A stretch of DNA of 64,000 bases from Bimastos eiseni (taxonomy: Eukaryota; Annelida; Clitellata; Crassiclitellata; Lumbricidae). The notes beneath the pieces were generated by a model. It was not told the origin of the DNA. It did not search any database and saw nothing but the letters and a program-made list of their open reading frames with translations. Made by a program: the position numbers and the translations under genes. Positions 46,765-58,965 of the stretch are shown here, one piece after another. The stretch covers positions 33,950,995 through 34,014,994 of the forward strand of contig OY365814.1 of assembly GCA_959347315.1 (NCBI GenBank), written 5' to 3'. Numbering within the stretch: the stretch's first letter is position 1; each line of letters opens with the position of its first letter.

Positions 46765-46830
46765 AGCATTTCTATAGCGCCACTATCGTACAGTGTAAAG
46801 GACGTCAATTGATTATAGACATCTTCAAGT
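46765..46830 (-). mobile_element. LINE-tail hairpin remnant
   Basis: 'gcatttctatagcgccactatcg...taaaggacg' has the inverted GCGC tail layout; no ORF2. Confidence 0.4.
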
Positions 46831-46884
46831 CAAAACGAAGTGAAAGGCATTGATTTCTTCCAACCATCGACCTATCAATCCTCG

Positions 46885-47035
46885 ATCCACTCATCCACCC
46901 ACCCATCAATCCACTCATCTATACAAGTATCCACTCATCCACCCACTGATCAACTCATCCACCCATCTATCCACCCACCCACCCTCTCATTCACAAATCC
47001 ACTCATCCATACACGCAACCACTCATCACCCACCA
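46885..47035 (+). repeat. (ATCC)/(ACCC)-rich microsatellite
   Basis: tcatccaccc-type words; unlikely to be coding. Confidence 0.8.
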
Positions 47036-47091
47036 ACCAATCGCAGGCCTTCAGCTGAAATACAGCAAAGAAGATGTTTAATGCGCTATGA

Positions 47092-47293
47092 GCGCCTTTG
47101 CAAGGCTGCCGACAGTTAAATTACACTGCTTTAATAACTTATTATTTGTTGCTCATATTGCGTTTTTAATCATACTGCGGTATGTCAGTTTGAAATTAAA
47201 CCAAAAGCTTTATTATTATCATATTATATTATTATTATTATTATTATTATTGTTATAATGATAATAATAATAATAATTATTATTATTATTATT
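47092..47293 (+). mobile_element. tRNA-headed SINE, 5'-truncated copy with (ATT)n tail
   Basis: Shares 'ggctgccgacagttaaatt' and 'catactgcggtatgtcagtttgaaattaaac' with the copies at 11.0 and 24.7 kb, here on the plus strand. It ends in an (ATT)n tract with an (AAT)n inverted block to 47,293. Confidence 0.75.
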
Positions 47294-49473
47294 TTATTTT
47301 CCCCCCAAGGAACATATGATCCATTGGGATTCAAAAAATTAGGGGCATTATTCTGGAATGGCTAGTCTTCGCAGATGGTGTTTTAATTATTATTATTATT
47401 ATTATTATTATTATACTCGATCTTCTAATAGAACGCAGAGTTGGATAGCCAAAGAGAAAGCCCCAAAGTCGTCACTCCGTGCGTGACTACTGACCAGCGA
47501 GTAGCTTTATACACTATAAGAGGTTTCTCTGCTTGGTGCACAGAAGATGCCAACACCTAACTGAGTGACGGAATGCACCACTCAGAGGTTTGAGGATCCT
47601 GGCTCTATACAAACTGATAGGTGTTTCACGAGTTGTTGGTTTTTAGTAATGTTAAGAGTGAATTTGTTGAGGTTTATCTATGCTGTAAACATTGTAAACC
47701 AGTTTGATAATTATATTAGCAATAACAATGATCAAATCATAACCAGTAATCAGAATATGCATGTTTTCGGTATGTCTTGTCTATGCACGGTAAAGTAAAC
47801 GCGTAATTAATAATAATTATTCACATATTATATAATAATTGATATCTACAAACTAATCTCATAATTACCACACAGTCTGTAACCGTTATGTTGGCAAATT
47901 TTCTCTTGTAAACTAATATTTCATAAATAATTAAATGCTGAATTAAACAATTAAACCGGGCATGTTGGCATTCGGTCATGGCGTCAGAGTTTACACAAAC
48001 ACGGCCTTCTTCTTGAAACCCATTTTAAGTTTAAAAAACAGAAAATTTCTTTTAATTTCATGGAAAAACTTTCGCAATTTCACTGGGTTTTAAACCTGGA
48101 GACAATTTTGTCATACAAATAGCCTTTTGCCAAATCGACCTTTTACTGGTTTCTAATTTTCATCTGTCTCTGCTGTCTGTTGAAGGCACGTGGAATTCTG
48201 GGAAGTCTGACAAAGTGACCGGATGCACGTAACCGAGTGGGCGATAATAGAAGCGCGAACTGCAGCCACACGATCGACGCATGCCGAAACGTGAACTAAT
48301 ATAAGGTTTCAGCATCGCAAAAGACAGGAACCGATTACAGAAACGATTACTGAAACGGAACACGGGTCAGGAAAAGACTTCCGGTGTCGTTAGGGTTCAA
48401 GAGTTCACGTGACCCCGATCTATTTATAGCGCACGAGCAAACAATTCATCAACTGCTTGTTCATGCCTCACCGAGGAGAGCATCATTACTCATTGTCAAG
48501 TGACTGGATAAAGCCATTAGCATCTTCGAAGAGCTGCTCCGCTAATTCGTCATCATCACCTACATCCGCAACGCAAGAACAGCACCAATAAAAGAGACCT
48601 GTTGTCATTCCCGGTAAAAGGCGCGTCATCGACACGTCACTTAGACATCGTACCACGGCGCTATATAATTGATGATTCGGGAGAGCTCCTCAGATGACAA
48701 GCACAGACGAGTGCCATTGCTGAGTGGTTTCGGAGAGTTATGCCAACGCCACCGCATCAGTTACTCCGAGTGCAAAGGTCCATCGGCCAATTCAGGAATT
48801 GTTTATCATAGCAGAGATTCAAGTGTTTAGACAGGAACTGGGCTGTCACGTATAAATACCATCGCGATGTCAGCAATCGCGCTTTCAGCATGACATCGCT
48901 TCTTTGAGTATTTCAGGAACGAATCACCTCATTTAAGTCCTCGTCATCGAGTTTGGAATTGTTATTTGGTTTAACTGAATATCCATTGCTCAGCCAATAA
49001 CAATTATCCCAGCCGAGAGCTCTCGTCAAGTCAGGAAAAGCATTTCCATGCTTAACATTCTAATTCCTTCAACAATAACTATACCAGGCGAAGAATTCTA
49101 AGCTAATAACGTAATTGAATTCCATAGAGTGCGAAAAGTCTCTCGCCAAGTCCGTAGTTGAGCGAAACGAGTCTCTAAATCCAGAAATCATCGCATTATC
49201 CAAACAAAATCGAGACCAATTCTCTCTGGACAAAGAATCACTCGTCACATTTGATTTTGAAGCTCATTCAACAACAAGAAATGCTTATTTAAATCCTGTC
49301 GAAAGATTTCCGTCAAAATCAAGATACTTCCGACACTGGTCAGAGCTTGTCCGTCCAAAAAACAACAACTGTCCCAGAGTCACCAGCAACATCAACCAAT
49401 TACCCAAGCAATAACAACATTAACTAATATCTAGCCAATTTATTTCGTCGGCAACCTCTGCTCACTCGCCAAG
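47294..49473. other. 5' flank of the acetylcholine transporter gene
   Basis: (ATT)n at 47,390-47,413. From about 48,150 the sequence becomes more balanced in composition and repeat-poor. A LINE-tail-like ggcgctatataattg sits at 48,658. Upstream promoter, 5' exons and possible shared ChAT/VAChT leader exons should lie here, but no splice-defined exon could be fixed. A 99-codon plus-strand frame at 49,115-49,414 resembles nothing known and lies just upstream of the start codon; I treat it as chance. Confidence 0.4.
48851..48858 (+). promoter_or_regulatory. TATA-box candidate
   Basis: TATAAATA in 'cacgtataaatacc', 616 bp before the transporter start codon, in the repeat-poor flank. Support is the motif alone. 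Confidence 0.2.
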
Positions 49474-51189
49474 ATGGTTCAGATCCCTTTCGTCAGCGCC
49501 ATCCTGGAGAACCGCTTCGTCGTATCCCTGAACGAGAAGATCCAGAACCCTGACTCGCAGCGTCGCCTCGTGCTCGTCATAGTCTGCATCGCCCTTCTCC
49601 TCGACAATATGCTCTACATGGTCATCGTTCCCATCATTCCAATCTACCTGGACGAGATGCAGAAGGAGGCCGTCGATGAGCAGCGCCTCCAGTTGGATCA
49701 GGTCACTTCGTCGACGCGATTGGTGGTCATCGCGAGGACGACGACGGCCGCGTTGGACATGAACTCCACGGCCGTCTACTCGAGCGACGAAGATGACGCC
49801 CTTCAGAAGGGACCGATACCGCTGCTGCCCAAGTACACGGGCGACCAGACGATGGACTCCCGCGTCGGAATTCTGTTCGCTTCCAAGGCACTGATCCAGT
49901 TGATGATTAGTCCCATTTCCGGTACGGTCATCGACCGGATCGGCTACGAGACCCCCATGATCATCGGGCTTTCCATCATCTTCCTGTCGACGACCATCTT
50001 CGCCTTCGGAAGAAGCTACTCGGTTCTGTTCATCGCGCGGAGCCTCCAAGGCGTCGGGTCGGCCTTCGCGGATACCGCCGGCCTGGCAATGATCGCCGAC
50101 CGGTACAAGGAGGAGGCGGCCCGGTCGAAGGCGCAGGGCATCGCTCTCGCCTTCATCAGCTTTGGATGTCTCTTTGCACCGCCGTTCGGAGGATTCTTCT
50201 ACACGTACGCGGGGAAGGCGGTGCCGTTCCTGATGCTGTCCCTGATAGCACTGGTGGATGGCATCATGCTTCGCTTCGTCATGAACCCCGTGAGGAAGGA
50301 GAGGGCGGCACGAGTGGAGCCCATCAAGAGCACGCCGATCTACCGACTGATACTCGACCCCTATATCGCCATCTGCGCCGGGGCTCTCGTCATGGCCAAC
50401 GTGTCGCTGGCCTTTCTCGAACCAACGATCGCCAGGTGGATGAATGAGACCATGAAGGCTAACGAGTTCGAGATCGGCGCAGTGTGGCTGCCGGCCTTCA
50501 TCCCGCACGTTATCGGGGTCTACCTGACCGTCAAGCTGGCCAGGATGTTCCCGAAGCACCAGTGGCTCGTGACCGCCGTTGGTCTCACCCTCGAGGGCCT
50601 CAGCTGTCTCATCATCCCCTTCTGCTCCAACTTCGGCATGGTCATCATACCCCTAATGATCGACTGCTTCGGAATTGCCCTCGTTGACACGGCCATCCTT
50701 CCGACCTTAGCCCACCTCGTCGACGTCCGCCACACGTCTGTCTACGGCAGCGTCTACGCCATCGCCGACATCTCCTATTCGCTGGCCTACGCCTTCGGAC
50801 CCATCGTGGCCGACGGCATCTACCAGTCCATCGGGTTCTTCTGGCTGAACGTCGGCATCTGCCTGAGCAACGTCATCTACGCGCCACTCCTCATGTTCCT
50901 CCGTAACGTCTACAAATACAAGCAGTTCGAGAACGAGGAAGAGGAGTCAGGGGAATTCGGCGGTGGATATCCGGAAGAGAAGGCCATCTCGTCGTCGGCT
51001 GTTGCCAACGACCGATCGTACATGATGAGCAAGATCCAGACCGGAAACGGAACTTCCGCCGACGTTCCTTCAGTTCCGGTGGAACTGCCGACGGCGGAGG
51101 ACGGCGTCAACCGGAAGTTCGTTCGCGTCGGAAGGAACTACTCGCGCGATTCGTCCGACGATGCGACGGAGTTCCGCACGTACCATTGA
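49474..51189 (+). CDS. SLC18A3: Vesicular acetylcholine transporter (VAChT/UNC-17)
   Basis: Complete intronless frame of 571 residues, TGA stop. Start in strong context (A at -3, G at +4). It loads acetylcholine into synaptic vesicles in exchange for protons. Twelve membrane segments of the major facilitator fold are visible: 1 at 32-57 with Asp44; loop with glycosylation site NST at 97; 2 at 131-154 ending in the motif-A DRIG; 4 with Arg189; 5 with the GCLFAPPFGG bend at 231; 7 leading to FLEPTIARWM (314-323); 10 with Asp397 and Asp405; 11 with VYGSVYAIADISYS (Asp432). FLEPTIA.WM and DTAILPTLA.LVDVRH distinguish VAChT from the monoamine transporters (VMAT). A long cytosolic tail follows, with an acidic cluster at 487-494, possibly for sorting. 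Typical family length is about 530-580. GC-rich with codon bias unlike the flanks. Single-exon structure fits the nested cholinergic locus. Confidence 0.96.
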   Translation: MVQIPFVSAILENRFVVSLNEKIQNPDSQRRLVLVIVCIALLLDNMLYMVIVPIIPIYLDEMQKEAVDEQRLQLDQVTSSTRLVVIARTTTAALDMNSTAVYSSDEDDALQKGPIPLLPKYTGDQTMDSRVGILFASKALIQLMISPISGTVIDRIGYETPMIIGLSIIFLSTTIFAFGRSYSVLFIARSLQGVGSAFADTAGLAMIADRYKEEAARSKAQGIALAFISFGCLFAPPFGGFFYTYAGKAVPFLMLSLIALVDGIMLRFVMNPVRKERAARVEPIKSTPIYRLILDPYIAICAGALVMANVSLAFLEPTIARWMNETMKANEFEIGAVWLPAFIPHVIGVYLTVKLARMFPKHQWLVTAVGLTLEGLSCLIIPFCSNFGMVIIPLMIDCFGIALVDTAILPTLAHLVDVRHTSVYGSVYAIADISYSLAYAFGPIVADGIYQSIGFFWLNVGICLSNVIYAPLLMFLRNVYKYKQFENEEEESGEFGGGYPEEKAISSSAVANDRSYMMSKIQTGNGTSADVPSVPVELPTAEDGVNRKFVRVGRNYSRDSSDDATEFRTYH

Positions 51190-51561
51190 CGCTGCTGACC
51201 TCAGGACACGGGGTTCAAGGTCACAGACAGCAGCGGCGGCTGTAACTATAAAGGTCACCTCCTTAACCCCAGAATGGAGCAAGGCGTCCGAAACGCTGGC
51301 TTGAAGCGAGTTAAACCGGTCGAGTTTGAAGCGCCGCTAAAACGGTTTATTGATGTGTATACTGAAGTTTTTGAACTGGTTAGAACCAGTGGGATATTTT
51401 CTAAGGATTAATTGCCGATTACGGACATTTTTTGGCTCGGTCGCGTCACCTTCGAGATGCTGAATCGAGGCGCTATATAATATAAAGGTTAAATTATGTT
51501 CGCCGATATATATCGAGTGTCAAAGGCAATGTTTCCCATCTTTTTACAAAACAATGTTTTC

Positions 51562-51564
<3 letters not shown>
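51190..51564. other. Transporter 3' UTR / downstream flank
   Basis: Probable 3' UTR; no canonical AATAAA close to the stop. A LINE-tail-like 'gaggcgctatataatataaag' is at 51,463-51,484. Confidence 0.35.

Positions 51565-51608
<44 letters not shown>
51565..51608 (+). repeat. (AAT)n microsatellite
   Basis: About 14 uninterrupted aat units. Confidence 0.95.
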
Positions 51609-51610
<2 letters not shown>

Positions 51611-51834
51611 GAAAATGATATTAATTATATAGCATCTTTTCCATCGACAAAACAAATGAAGGTTACTCATTTCAGAACAAAGCCACCGTAATTTTTGGAA
51701 TCCCAACGCGAAAACAATAATAATAGAATTAGTAATAATACATTTGCTTTGAGGTTGAGCAAATTCCGGCCATTTATTACAAACTGAATCCAGGCTTTAC
51801 AGTTCGAAATGCGACCGATAAAGAACCGTACCTT

Positions 51835-51902
51835 CGTTTAACCGAAGGGGTGCTGGCTTTCATCTCCGAGTCTGGAGTTCGAATCCCGGTGCGTGATAGG
51901 AA
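51835..51902 (+). mobile_element. tRNA-like SINE head
   Basis: 'accgaaggggtgctggc' (A-box-like) and GGAGTTCGAATCCCGG (B box, near perfect) 45 bases apart. No paired acceptor stem, hence SINE rather than tRNA. Confidence 0.5.
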
Positions 51903-52056
51903 ATTGTTAGAAAGATTTGGATTGCCGTGTTTGCGATACAGCCAAAATGTCAGCCAATGGGAAAATCGCCATTGAGAAATTCTTCACAGGGCGTGCCGAA
52001 ATGAACTCTATATATACATGTAGCACGATACAATTTAATACAATAGTAATCAGTAC

Positions 52057-52213
52057 CAGAGGTGTCCAGATAGGGGAACCCCCAAAGGCAAATGCCTCCA
52101 ATTTCAGGTAGGGGGTGATATATTTGAGTCTTATGGGGAATAGCTTGCCTTCCTGACACTTGGGACCGTAGGGGGTTTGCCTCCATCCCTCACAGGGGTG
52201 ATTGACACCTCTG
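52057..52213. mobile_element. hAT MITE, short family, copy 1
   Basis: 157 bp with perfect ends CAGAGGTGTC / GACACCTCTG. Shares 'cagataggggaaccc', 'ccaatttcag.taggg', 'cacttgggaccg' and 'ggggtgattgac' with 55,756-55,908. Target duplication not recognisable here. Confidence 0.7.
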
Positions 52214-52307
52214 CATGATAAGTACAGCTATTATTTACACTGCTCTCCTTTCAAAGATCGCCAGAGAGCTGAGATGTGCTGAGCCTAAAGTAGTATACAT
52301 ATATACT

Positions 52308-52415
52308 AGTTTCATTTTATCGACACTGGTTTAAAAACAATCATTACAGTCGCCTTACTCCCTAATCAAAGTTTGGGACTGGGACTGCCATAGTGCAAAC
52401 AGTGTAGAAGTTCTC
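52308..52415 (+). repeat. ~110-bp dispersed repeat (plus copy)
   Basis: 'tagtttcattttatcgacac', 'caatcattacagtcgcc', 'gggactgggactgccatagtgcaaacagtg' in family order. Confidence 0.7.
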
Positions 52416-55400
52416 AATCCCGAAGGACTTGACGAAGGTCTTTATAACTCTTTGCGTTACATGTCAAGCGTTCTGCCCATACGGGACTAGGCCTACTTGT
52501 TGAAAAGACATCGAATGAAATACGCAATACGCTGACAGTCGTCGTACTTCGAACGAAATATTTCTATGGGTTCCTATGCCGTAATCAAAACTGTAGATGA
52601 TTTTCTAACAATTCAAGCGTCGTTTAACAAATTAATAGGCCTATCTAGATTTCAGTCTATCGCAAAATGAAAACGAGTTAGCTTACAGTCTTATTCGATT
52701 TATTTTTATCAAGAGATAATGTAATTGTCTTGCTATATAGTCATCAAACCTGCACATCAGTTTTTACTTGTTTACGAAATCAAATCCACGTGATCGACAC
52801 CGCTAAGGAGCACAAACTGTACTATTTTGATCACTATCATATAACTATGAAGCAAACTTTAACCTTGTGTCAATGATTGTTCGGGTATAGTGATGTGCAT
52901 TGTGTTTCCGTAATATCTCACATCATTATGTTTTCAACCGGAATTACTTACTTTTAACCCGGAGTTATTGAAACAGGAAAGCTTGACTTGAGGCTCGCCG
53001 CAAACGTCGGTATTTTCGTTTATGTCTGTGTCACGTGATCTCCCGGAACCTGACGAATAGACCGGAACATGTCTCGCTTAAGTGTCTTTGAACAGAGTAT
53101 ATATGTATATCATGAATCGAAAGAGTTCATTTATCGGTGTGAAGGACGAGTGAATAGGTTTACGAATTTATCTTGTTTTAAGATAGTAGTAATAATGAAA
53201 AGATTTACATAGACGAATTTATCTTGTTTTAAGTAGGAGTATGTCACGTTTTCTAAGCACAAAATGTATCTTTACTGCAAAAAGAAACGTCTATTTCTTG
53301 TCTAAAAGAATGAATCATTATCTTGTTTTTAGCAGAGAAGTAGGTCTTACAGATCATTTTTCAAAGGTCTATATCGTGTAATCAAATATAAGTATATCTC
53401 TAGTTTTCAAAGCAGGGAAATGTAAGCAGATATACCTTGGATTCTCTGTTCTAAAATAAGAATGCAATATATTATACATAATTGTTTTTACATGAATATG
53501 TATGTATTTTTTTCATGAACATTTTGATTTGTTAAGGAAACAGGGCTTTGTTGCTAGGATACGAACGAGGATAATTATTAGTCTTGTTTTAACGTTGGAG
53601 CAAACATCTTTTCAAAGGAGGAATGTAAATGTCCTAGCCTGCATAAAAGCAATTGATCTCCATCGTGTTTGACCGTCCTTTCATGCAGGCTACCACACGC
53701 CATCTTTCACAGATATGTGTAAATAATTGTTCACTGTCACTAGTATTCGTTGAGGTCCAATAGACGTCGCTTATACGTTTTTCGTACTTAGTTACATGTA
53801 GCTGGTTGCCAAAGTTACTCAATTGAGCGTTGCCATGAGTATTACGTTGTAATGTTTTACGGTCGATCCGACACAGTTTCTATTACAGTATTATCTGTGT
53901 TTAGTGTGTCTGCTGTCCAATATCTCACCTTACCACAATAATGCCGGCTTCCCTTAACATATTTCTTAACCTATATAATTTGTTGTGTGCTTTGGACCAG
54001 AAAATCTTCCAATACCTCAATTTGAGCGCCTGTCTTTAAAAGGCACTAAATAAACGTGTGATAATTGCACTTGAAATAATACTACTTTTCAATTACAGTT
54101 TACATCATGTCTGTTGAATAACCAAATTACATTAAGATACCAAAATTACCTTCACCACATTCGTCTCACCTTGATATAATTCAACTTGTTTTACCTAATC
54201 CTACTTTTAATTACTTTAACTTATGGGACTATGCACTCCCAACCATTCCTTGACAGACCTTAAATAATGTTACTTAAAATCCTACATTAATTGTCTCACC
54301 TTGCCAAAAGATACCAAATACATGACATTATCCCACTCCACTTTACCTTAATATACCTCATCTAAGCTTACCATGGACGTGTGTTAAGCGTATGGTTTGA
54401 CCATACCTGCAGCCAAGTATCTTGCACCTCAGAATAGTTCCAGCCCACTGTGGCGCCATATGAAGATTCTAGCATTACACTATGGTTGTGTGTTGTATAG
54501 ATGTCGTTTATTGGACATACATTATGCAGTCTACTGCATAAAGTAGTATTATATCGTGTACATAGTAATGTTGGTGACTGTAAACACAGACTTTGCAACT
54601 CGGTAATTTGATAGCGATGACGACGATGATAATAATAACAATAAAAATAATAATAATAGTAAAAATTGCAGTAGTACTAGAGTAAAGTGACAGCAGCAGC
54701 TGTAGTACTAATAATACAAATATGTATTGTATTCCATATAACTATTTTAGGTAATTAGCCTTCAATATGTTAAAGAATTTTTTCTATTACTGGTATTAAT
54801 ATCCCAATTAATATTTTATAATGACATTAACATTGACATTTTAATAAAATCTTTATCGTAATCTCTAAATTTCGAAAAAGCTGCTCTGCAAAAATAAAAG
54901 TAGGTGCGGAAATCATATAATCATTTATTATAAGGATAATATCATATTAATCTATTTAGAGACATTAAAATGATGTGTAGAATGGCATAAAGTTCTGTAC
55001 ACATTATAGAGGTTTGCGACAGCGTAGGTTATCACACAGTATATTAGTAGATCTAGTATGCAATTCCCATAAATGAACCAATATGATTGGTTTGACAAAT
55101 ATGTGGTAGACGTCTTTGTCTTGTGTCTTTTTCTTATTTTATTCTTGCTTAGGTTATTCCGTACCCTAATTGCAAACTGACGTTGACGTGTTATTTTAAG
55201 ACACTTTTTGATTCTCATGGTAAATTGTGTTCGCCAGCTAGTAAATGTTACAGTCATTAAATAATTACAAGTAGAAAGTGTGTTTGATTTTGTGTATATA
55301 GGGAATACGTGACTCGGCGAGTTTGCCGAGGCTTGTCATTACGTGAAAACGCGCTCAATTTAATAATTATATGCGCTTAAATACAATCAAATAATTATTC

Positions 55401-55747
55401 AGTGTTCCGGTCATTATGCCGGATAACTGTTAGGTATAAAAGCGACTGCGTATACAGTACCATTAATTCGACGAAAAAGTTACAATAGTCTTCTTTCAGA
55501 CGCATGAAAATCGTACACCGCCATTATGTCTTACACACATTGTGAAGACGTCATAAGAACATGCGGATGACGCAATATATTTAGATTTGGTCTATGGTTT
55601 TAACGAAAATTGTTTGGTTCAAAAGCTTGTTAACCAAAGAAAGAGAAAACCATCTTAATTAATCCGAGGGTTGCGAAATCACAACTCCAGTTAGTTTTGT
55701 TTCGTTGTAATATGGTTTCTGCCATGCCCTTTGTCTTAATTCATCGT
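52416..55747. other. Gene-free, AT-rich
   Basis: No coding exon recognised; ChAT exons were looked for and not seen. The phrase atcttgttttaag recurs at about 53,170, 53,222, 53,320 (ttttta variant) and 53,580, suggesting a very old degenerate repeat. 'gcgcctg...aaaggcactaaataaacg' at 54,027 is a LINE-tail scrap. Short AAT-rich patch at 54,630-54,660. Confidence 0.35.
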
Positions 55748-55755
55748 GAAGACCC

Positions 55756-55908
55756 ATGGGGCGTCCAGATAGGGGGGTCCGCAGGCTAATGCTTCCAATT
55801 TCAGATAGGGAGGGACATTTTATGCTTACTAGGGGCGGATATCTTGCCATCCTGGCACTTGGGACCGGGGGTTTGCCTCTATCACTCAGGGGGTGATTGA
55901 CGTTCCAG
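55756..55908. mobile_element. hAT MITE, short family, copy 2
   Basis: 153 bp flanked by a perfect 8-bp duplication GAAGACCC (55,748-55,755 and 55,909-55,916). Ends are mutated from the CAGAGGTGTC type. Interior matches the copy at 52,057. Confidence 0.8.
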
Positions 55909-55916
55909 GAAGACCC

Positions 55917-56504
55917 CTTTAAAGCAATTATAAGCCTAGATTAATTGCAGTAACGAAATAGACTCACCACGCAACGAAGCTTAGGTCCTAAACGAGTGGG
56001 GTTGCCAAAAGTCCAGCACAAGGGATACTAAGTATTGTCCTCATTTTTTGGACTGTTATCTACTTGTCAGTTTGGCAGGCAAATTTAAAAACCTGTAAAA
56101 TCCAGTTTTTGGCATGTTTGTTGTTCCGGACAATTGACTAAGCAGTTTTTACGACTTTTACACAAAGTAAGTAAGTAAGTGAACACATTGAATAAGAGAA
56201 CCAGTTCCCAAAATGCACACAGATGAACAAGCATCAGCAAACTAAATTGCCTTAATGTGAAAGTATTATGCAATTTAATTGAGCACCAAATCCAGATTAA
56301 TTAAAAATGTATGCAACATTTTGGCTATAAAGTTTCTCTCATTTGATTCTCTTCATTTTGGCAAGCCTTGAACCATTTGGTTTCACTATTTCTGAAGCGC
56401 TACTTTACCGCCGTTTCGGGGTCGAGCCTATTTTTGAGCGCAGAGGGGTGGTCCAGAGATATCAAACGAAAATATGAGTTCAGAAGTTAGTTAAAGAAGC
56501 CATA
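55917..56504. other. Gene-free stretch
   Basis: A gtaa/gtaag microsatellite patch at 56,166-56,180; otherwise nothing. Confidence 0.35.
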
Positions 56505-56765
56505 TTAGAGGAATGGTTAATAGTCGTCAAATATCTGTGTACACGTTTCACCTTAAACATAGATATCGGCCAAATATAAATTTTGCTTTGAATTGAAAAT
56601 AATGACGCTTTAGATATCCAAAATGTATTATTTTATTTTGCTGACAGTTTTTCGTAAATTATCCTTCATAACTGGAAGTTAATGAATCAGTTAATTATTT
56701 AAACAAGATGTGAAAATTTGTTTTCCGGATTATCACCCGATAATTAGTGACGTTACATAGACTAT
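56505..56765 (+). repeat. ~260-bp dispersed repeat, copy 1 (partner at 63.7 kb)
   Basis: Aligns throughout with 63,717-63,985: 'tgtgtacacgttt', 'cc.aaat.taaattttgctt', 'tttgctgaca', 'aact.gaagttaatgaat', 'aagatgt.aaaa'. Class unknown; same orientation. Confidence 0.7.
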
Positions 56766-57780
56766 CCATGCAGTCCTGGTCCTTGGAAGTTAGTCCTTAA
56801 ATGCGTTTGGGTCACGTTATAATTTTATTCTATTGTTATGCAACTTTAGACCCCATCACATCATGTTAACCTTTTCCGCGTTAAGTTATACTATTTTGTG
56901 TTATATTTTGTTTGTTATTTTATGTTAATTTTCGTCGTAGGCCTTATTTTCGTTCGTTCTGTTCTTGGGCAGCGGAAGCAACATTGCTACGAAATGTGTG
57001 ATACCGGTGCGATGCTGTGAACGAACAGACTGGTTCCATGGACACCCTAAGGTATCGCGGCAGCTAATCTGACAACGTTCGTAACTTTTAACTCTTTTCA
57101 CATCGTTTGACGTGTAGGCTTCTATTAGCTTTAAGATGGGCGGTGGATGTGTTCTATTACTTTAAAATAATGTAATCAAATCTTATATAATCTAATTCAA
57201 ACCAGTGCGAACGAACCAATCTGTAATAATATAGTGGCATTTTTATATCGCCAATAAACCAATCTATAATGATATAGTGGCATTTTTATAGCGCCGTTAA
57301 AATAATGCATTAGACCTTGGTTTATTCACAGTTGAGTAAAATCGTTGTCGGGAAAAACTTATCGGTTGATACTGTAAATAGACGAATCCACCAATAACTC
57401 GATCGATCGATCGATTAATTGATTAGCCGACCAATCAGTGAATAGATCAGCCAATCAATAACTTAATCGATTAATCCATCAATCTATCAATCAATCAACT
57501 AGGAAATCAAAACGCATACAAAGAGATAACATTTTGCTTGGCTTAAGAAAACCTCTAAATAAAGGATATTCAAAATGTTTCTTTTATTAACATGTAACGC
57601 TTAACTCAGCCCAGCAGTGGCCTAAATGCCCAGCATATATTATTCATATGAGGGCGGAGCGTCTTCTGGCTACGGGTGCGGGCCTTACATAAATTATTTA
57701 AATGAGGACACGGCGGGCGCAGAGCGGGACGGGGTGTCTGTTTTGCCGCCGGTGCGAGTTGCCACGGGAGACAGAATAGG
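56766..57780. other. Gene-free; short repeats
   Basis: A 44-bp word (aaccaatct.taat.atatagtggcatttttata.cgcc) is directly repeated at 57,213 and 57,260 and carries the LINE-tail core. (ATCA/ATCG)n patch at 57,395-57,500. A CpG-rich patch lies at 57,710-57,770. Confidence 0.45.
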
Positions 57781-57894
57781 GTCACGACCTCAATCTCGGT
57801 AGACTAACGATCGGCCGATATTGGACGCAAAGACGTAGATCGAACGCACGTATTGATTGATTGATTTTTCCTATGTGATTGGATCGGGAGATTG

Positions 57895-58150
57895 GAGGAA
57901 TGGAGGAAGGGCGGAATGAGGGGAGAAAGAGGGAGGAGGCTATGACGGAGGCAGGAAGTAGGCAGAGATGCTGAGACACGTATAAATAGAGAGACAGACA
58001 GACAGACAAACATATGTGAGCGGCAAGGTCGGACGGGGGGAGGCAGGGAGGGATGTAATGAGGAAGAGATAGAGAGTCAGGAAGGTTAGAGATAGAGACA
58101 GACGCAAAGAACGAGACAGTTAAGGATGGAGAGAGACAGAGACAAGACCG
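57895..58150. repeat. Purine/(ACAG) microsatellite patches
   Basis: ggaggaag and gagacaga runs; no gene. Confidence 0.7.
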
Positions 58151-58339
58151 ACGAGGGAGAAGGGGTTGGCGGGGGAGGGTAGCTGCTTGTCGTGGGAATT
58201 CCCCCTCCTTTTCTCTTTGTCCCTATATCGTCTGATTAATCCATCAAAATCCAAGACGAGATTTTCTTCTTCAACCAGAAAAACAAAATCCTCATCAGCT
58301 CAGAAGATTCCAGATTAAACGCCCTTCTCATCTCTCCCA

Positions 58340-58580
58340 ACGCCCACCAGGACGTCCTTCTATCCGTCCATCCTTCCTACAATTAGTCCTTCTATCAGTC
58401 CTGATATCAGTCCTGATATTAGTCCTTCTATCCGTCCTTCTTTCCGTCCTTCTGTCCAGTTTTTTATCAGTCTGTCCCTTCGACCTCTTTTGCGCCTGCC
58501 CGTTTTTTATCCGTTTGTCGTTTTTCCATCCGTTCGTTCGTACTACTAACTCCCTCTGTATTCCTTCCTTTCTTTTATCC
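58340..58580. repeat. (TCCT/TCCG)-rich degenerate microsatellite
   Basis: 'cagtccttctatccgtcc' type words recur; the Lys/Arg-rich frame on the complement is an artefact. Confidence 0.75.
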
Positions 58581-58594
58581 ACTACAATAATCGT

Positions 58595-58965
58595 ATCGTA
58601 TCTGGTTATTTATATAGCGCTTATTAAAGTACTAGCTATTCAGAAGCGCTCACAGCGTGACAATAAGTAAATAATAACATTTACATATTACAATTATAAT
58701 CATAATTTCAATTACGATCACAAGATGACGCGGCGTAAACTGTGCGTATTGTAATAAGTAACTCTCCAAACAACACAATGGTAATTGTAATAGTAATCAA
58801 GTGGTTAGATAGTAACCGTAATCGTAATCAAGTTTTTACATTGTAGTCAAAATCATAATCGTTACAAGTTTTAATATGATTATCGTAATTGTAATCGTAC
58901 TGTCAACAATCAAGTATTTATATAGCGCTACTTTGAGCAATTCGCCGCCTTTTAAAGACGTTCAC
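58595..58965 (-). mobile_element. Two LINE-tail remnants and (TAATCG)-rich spacer
   Basis: 'ttatttatatagcgctt...agaagcgctcacagcgtg' (58,608-58,662) and 'agtatttatatagcgctac' (58,914-58,935). Between them a degenerate taatcgtaat pattern. Confidence 0.45.

Noticed and set aside
46297..46765. Long Arg/Glu and Leu/Ser open frames
   Set aside because: Products of a (GA)n satellite; no stops are possible in those frames.
49115..49414. 99-codon frame just upstream of the transporter start
   Set aside because: No recognisable similarity and no splice link to the transporter; more likely 5' UTR or intron sequence open by chance.
49462..50559. 365-codon open frame antisense to the acetylcholine transporter
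   Set aside because: It is the exact shadow of the GC-rich, codon-biased transporter frame, is rich in His/Gln/Asp/Arg and has no family resemblance.
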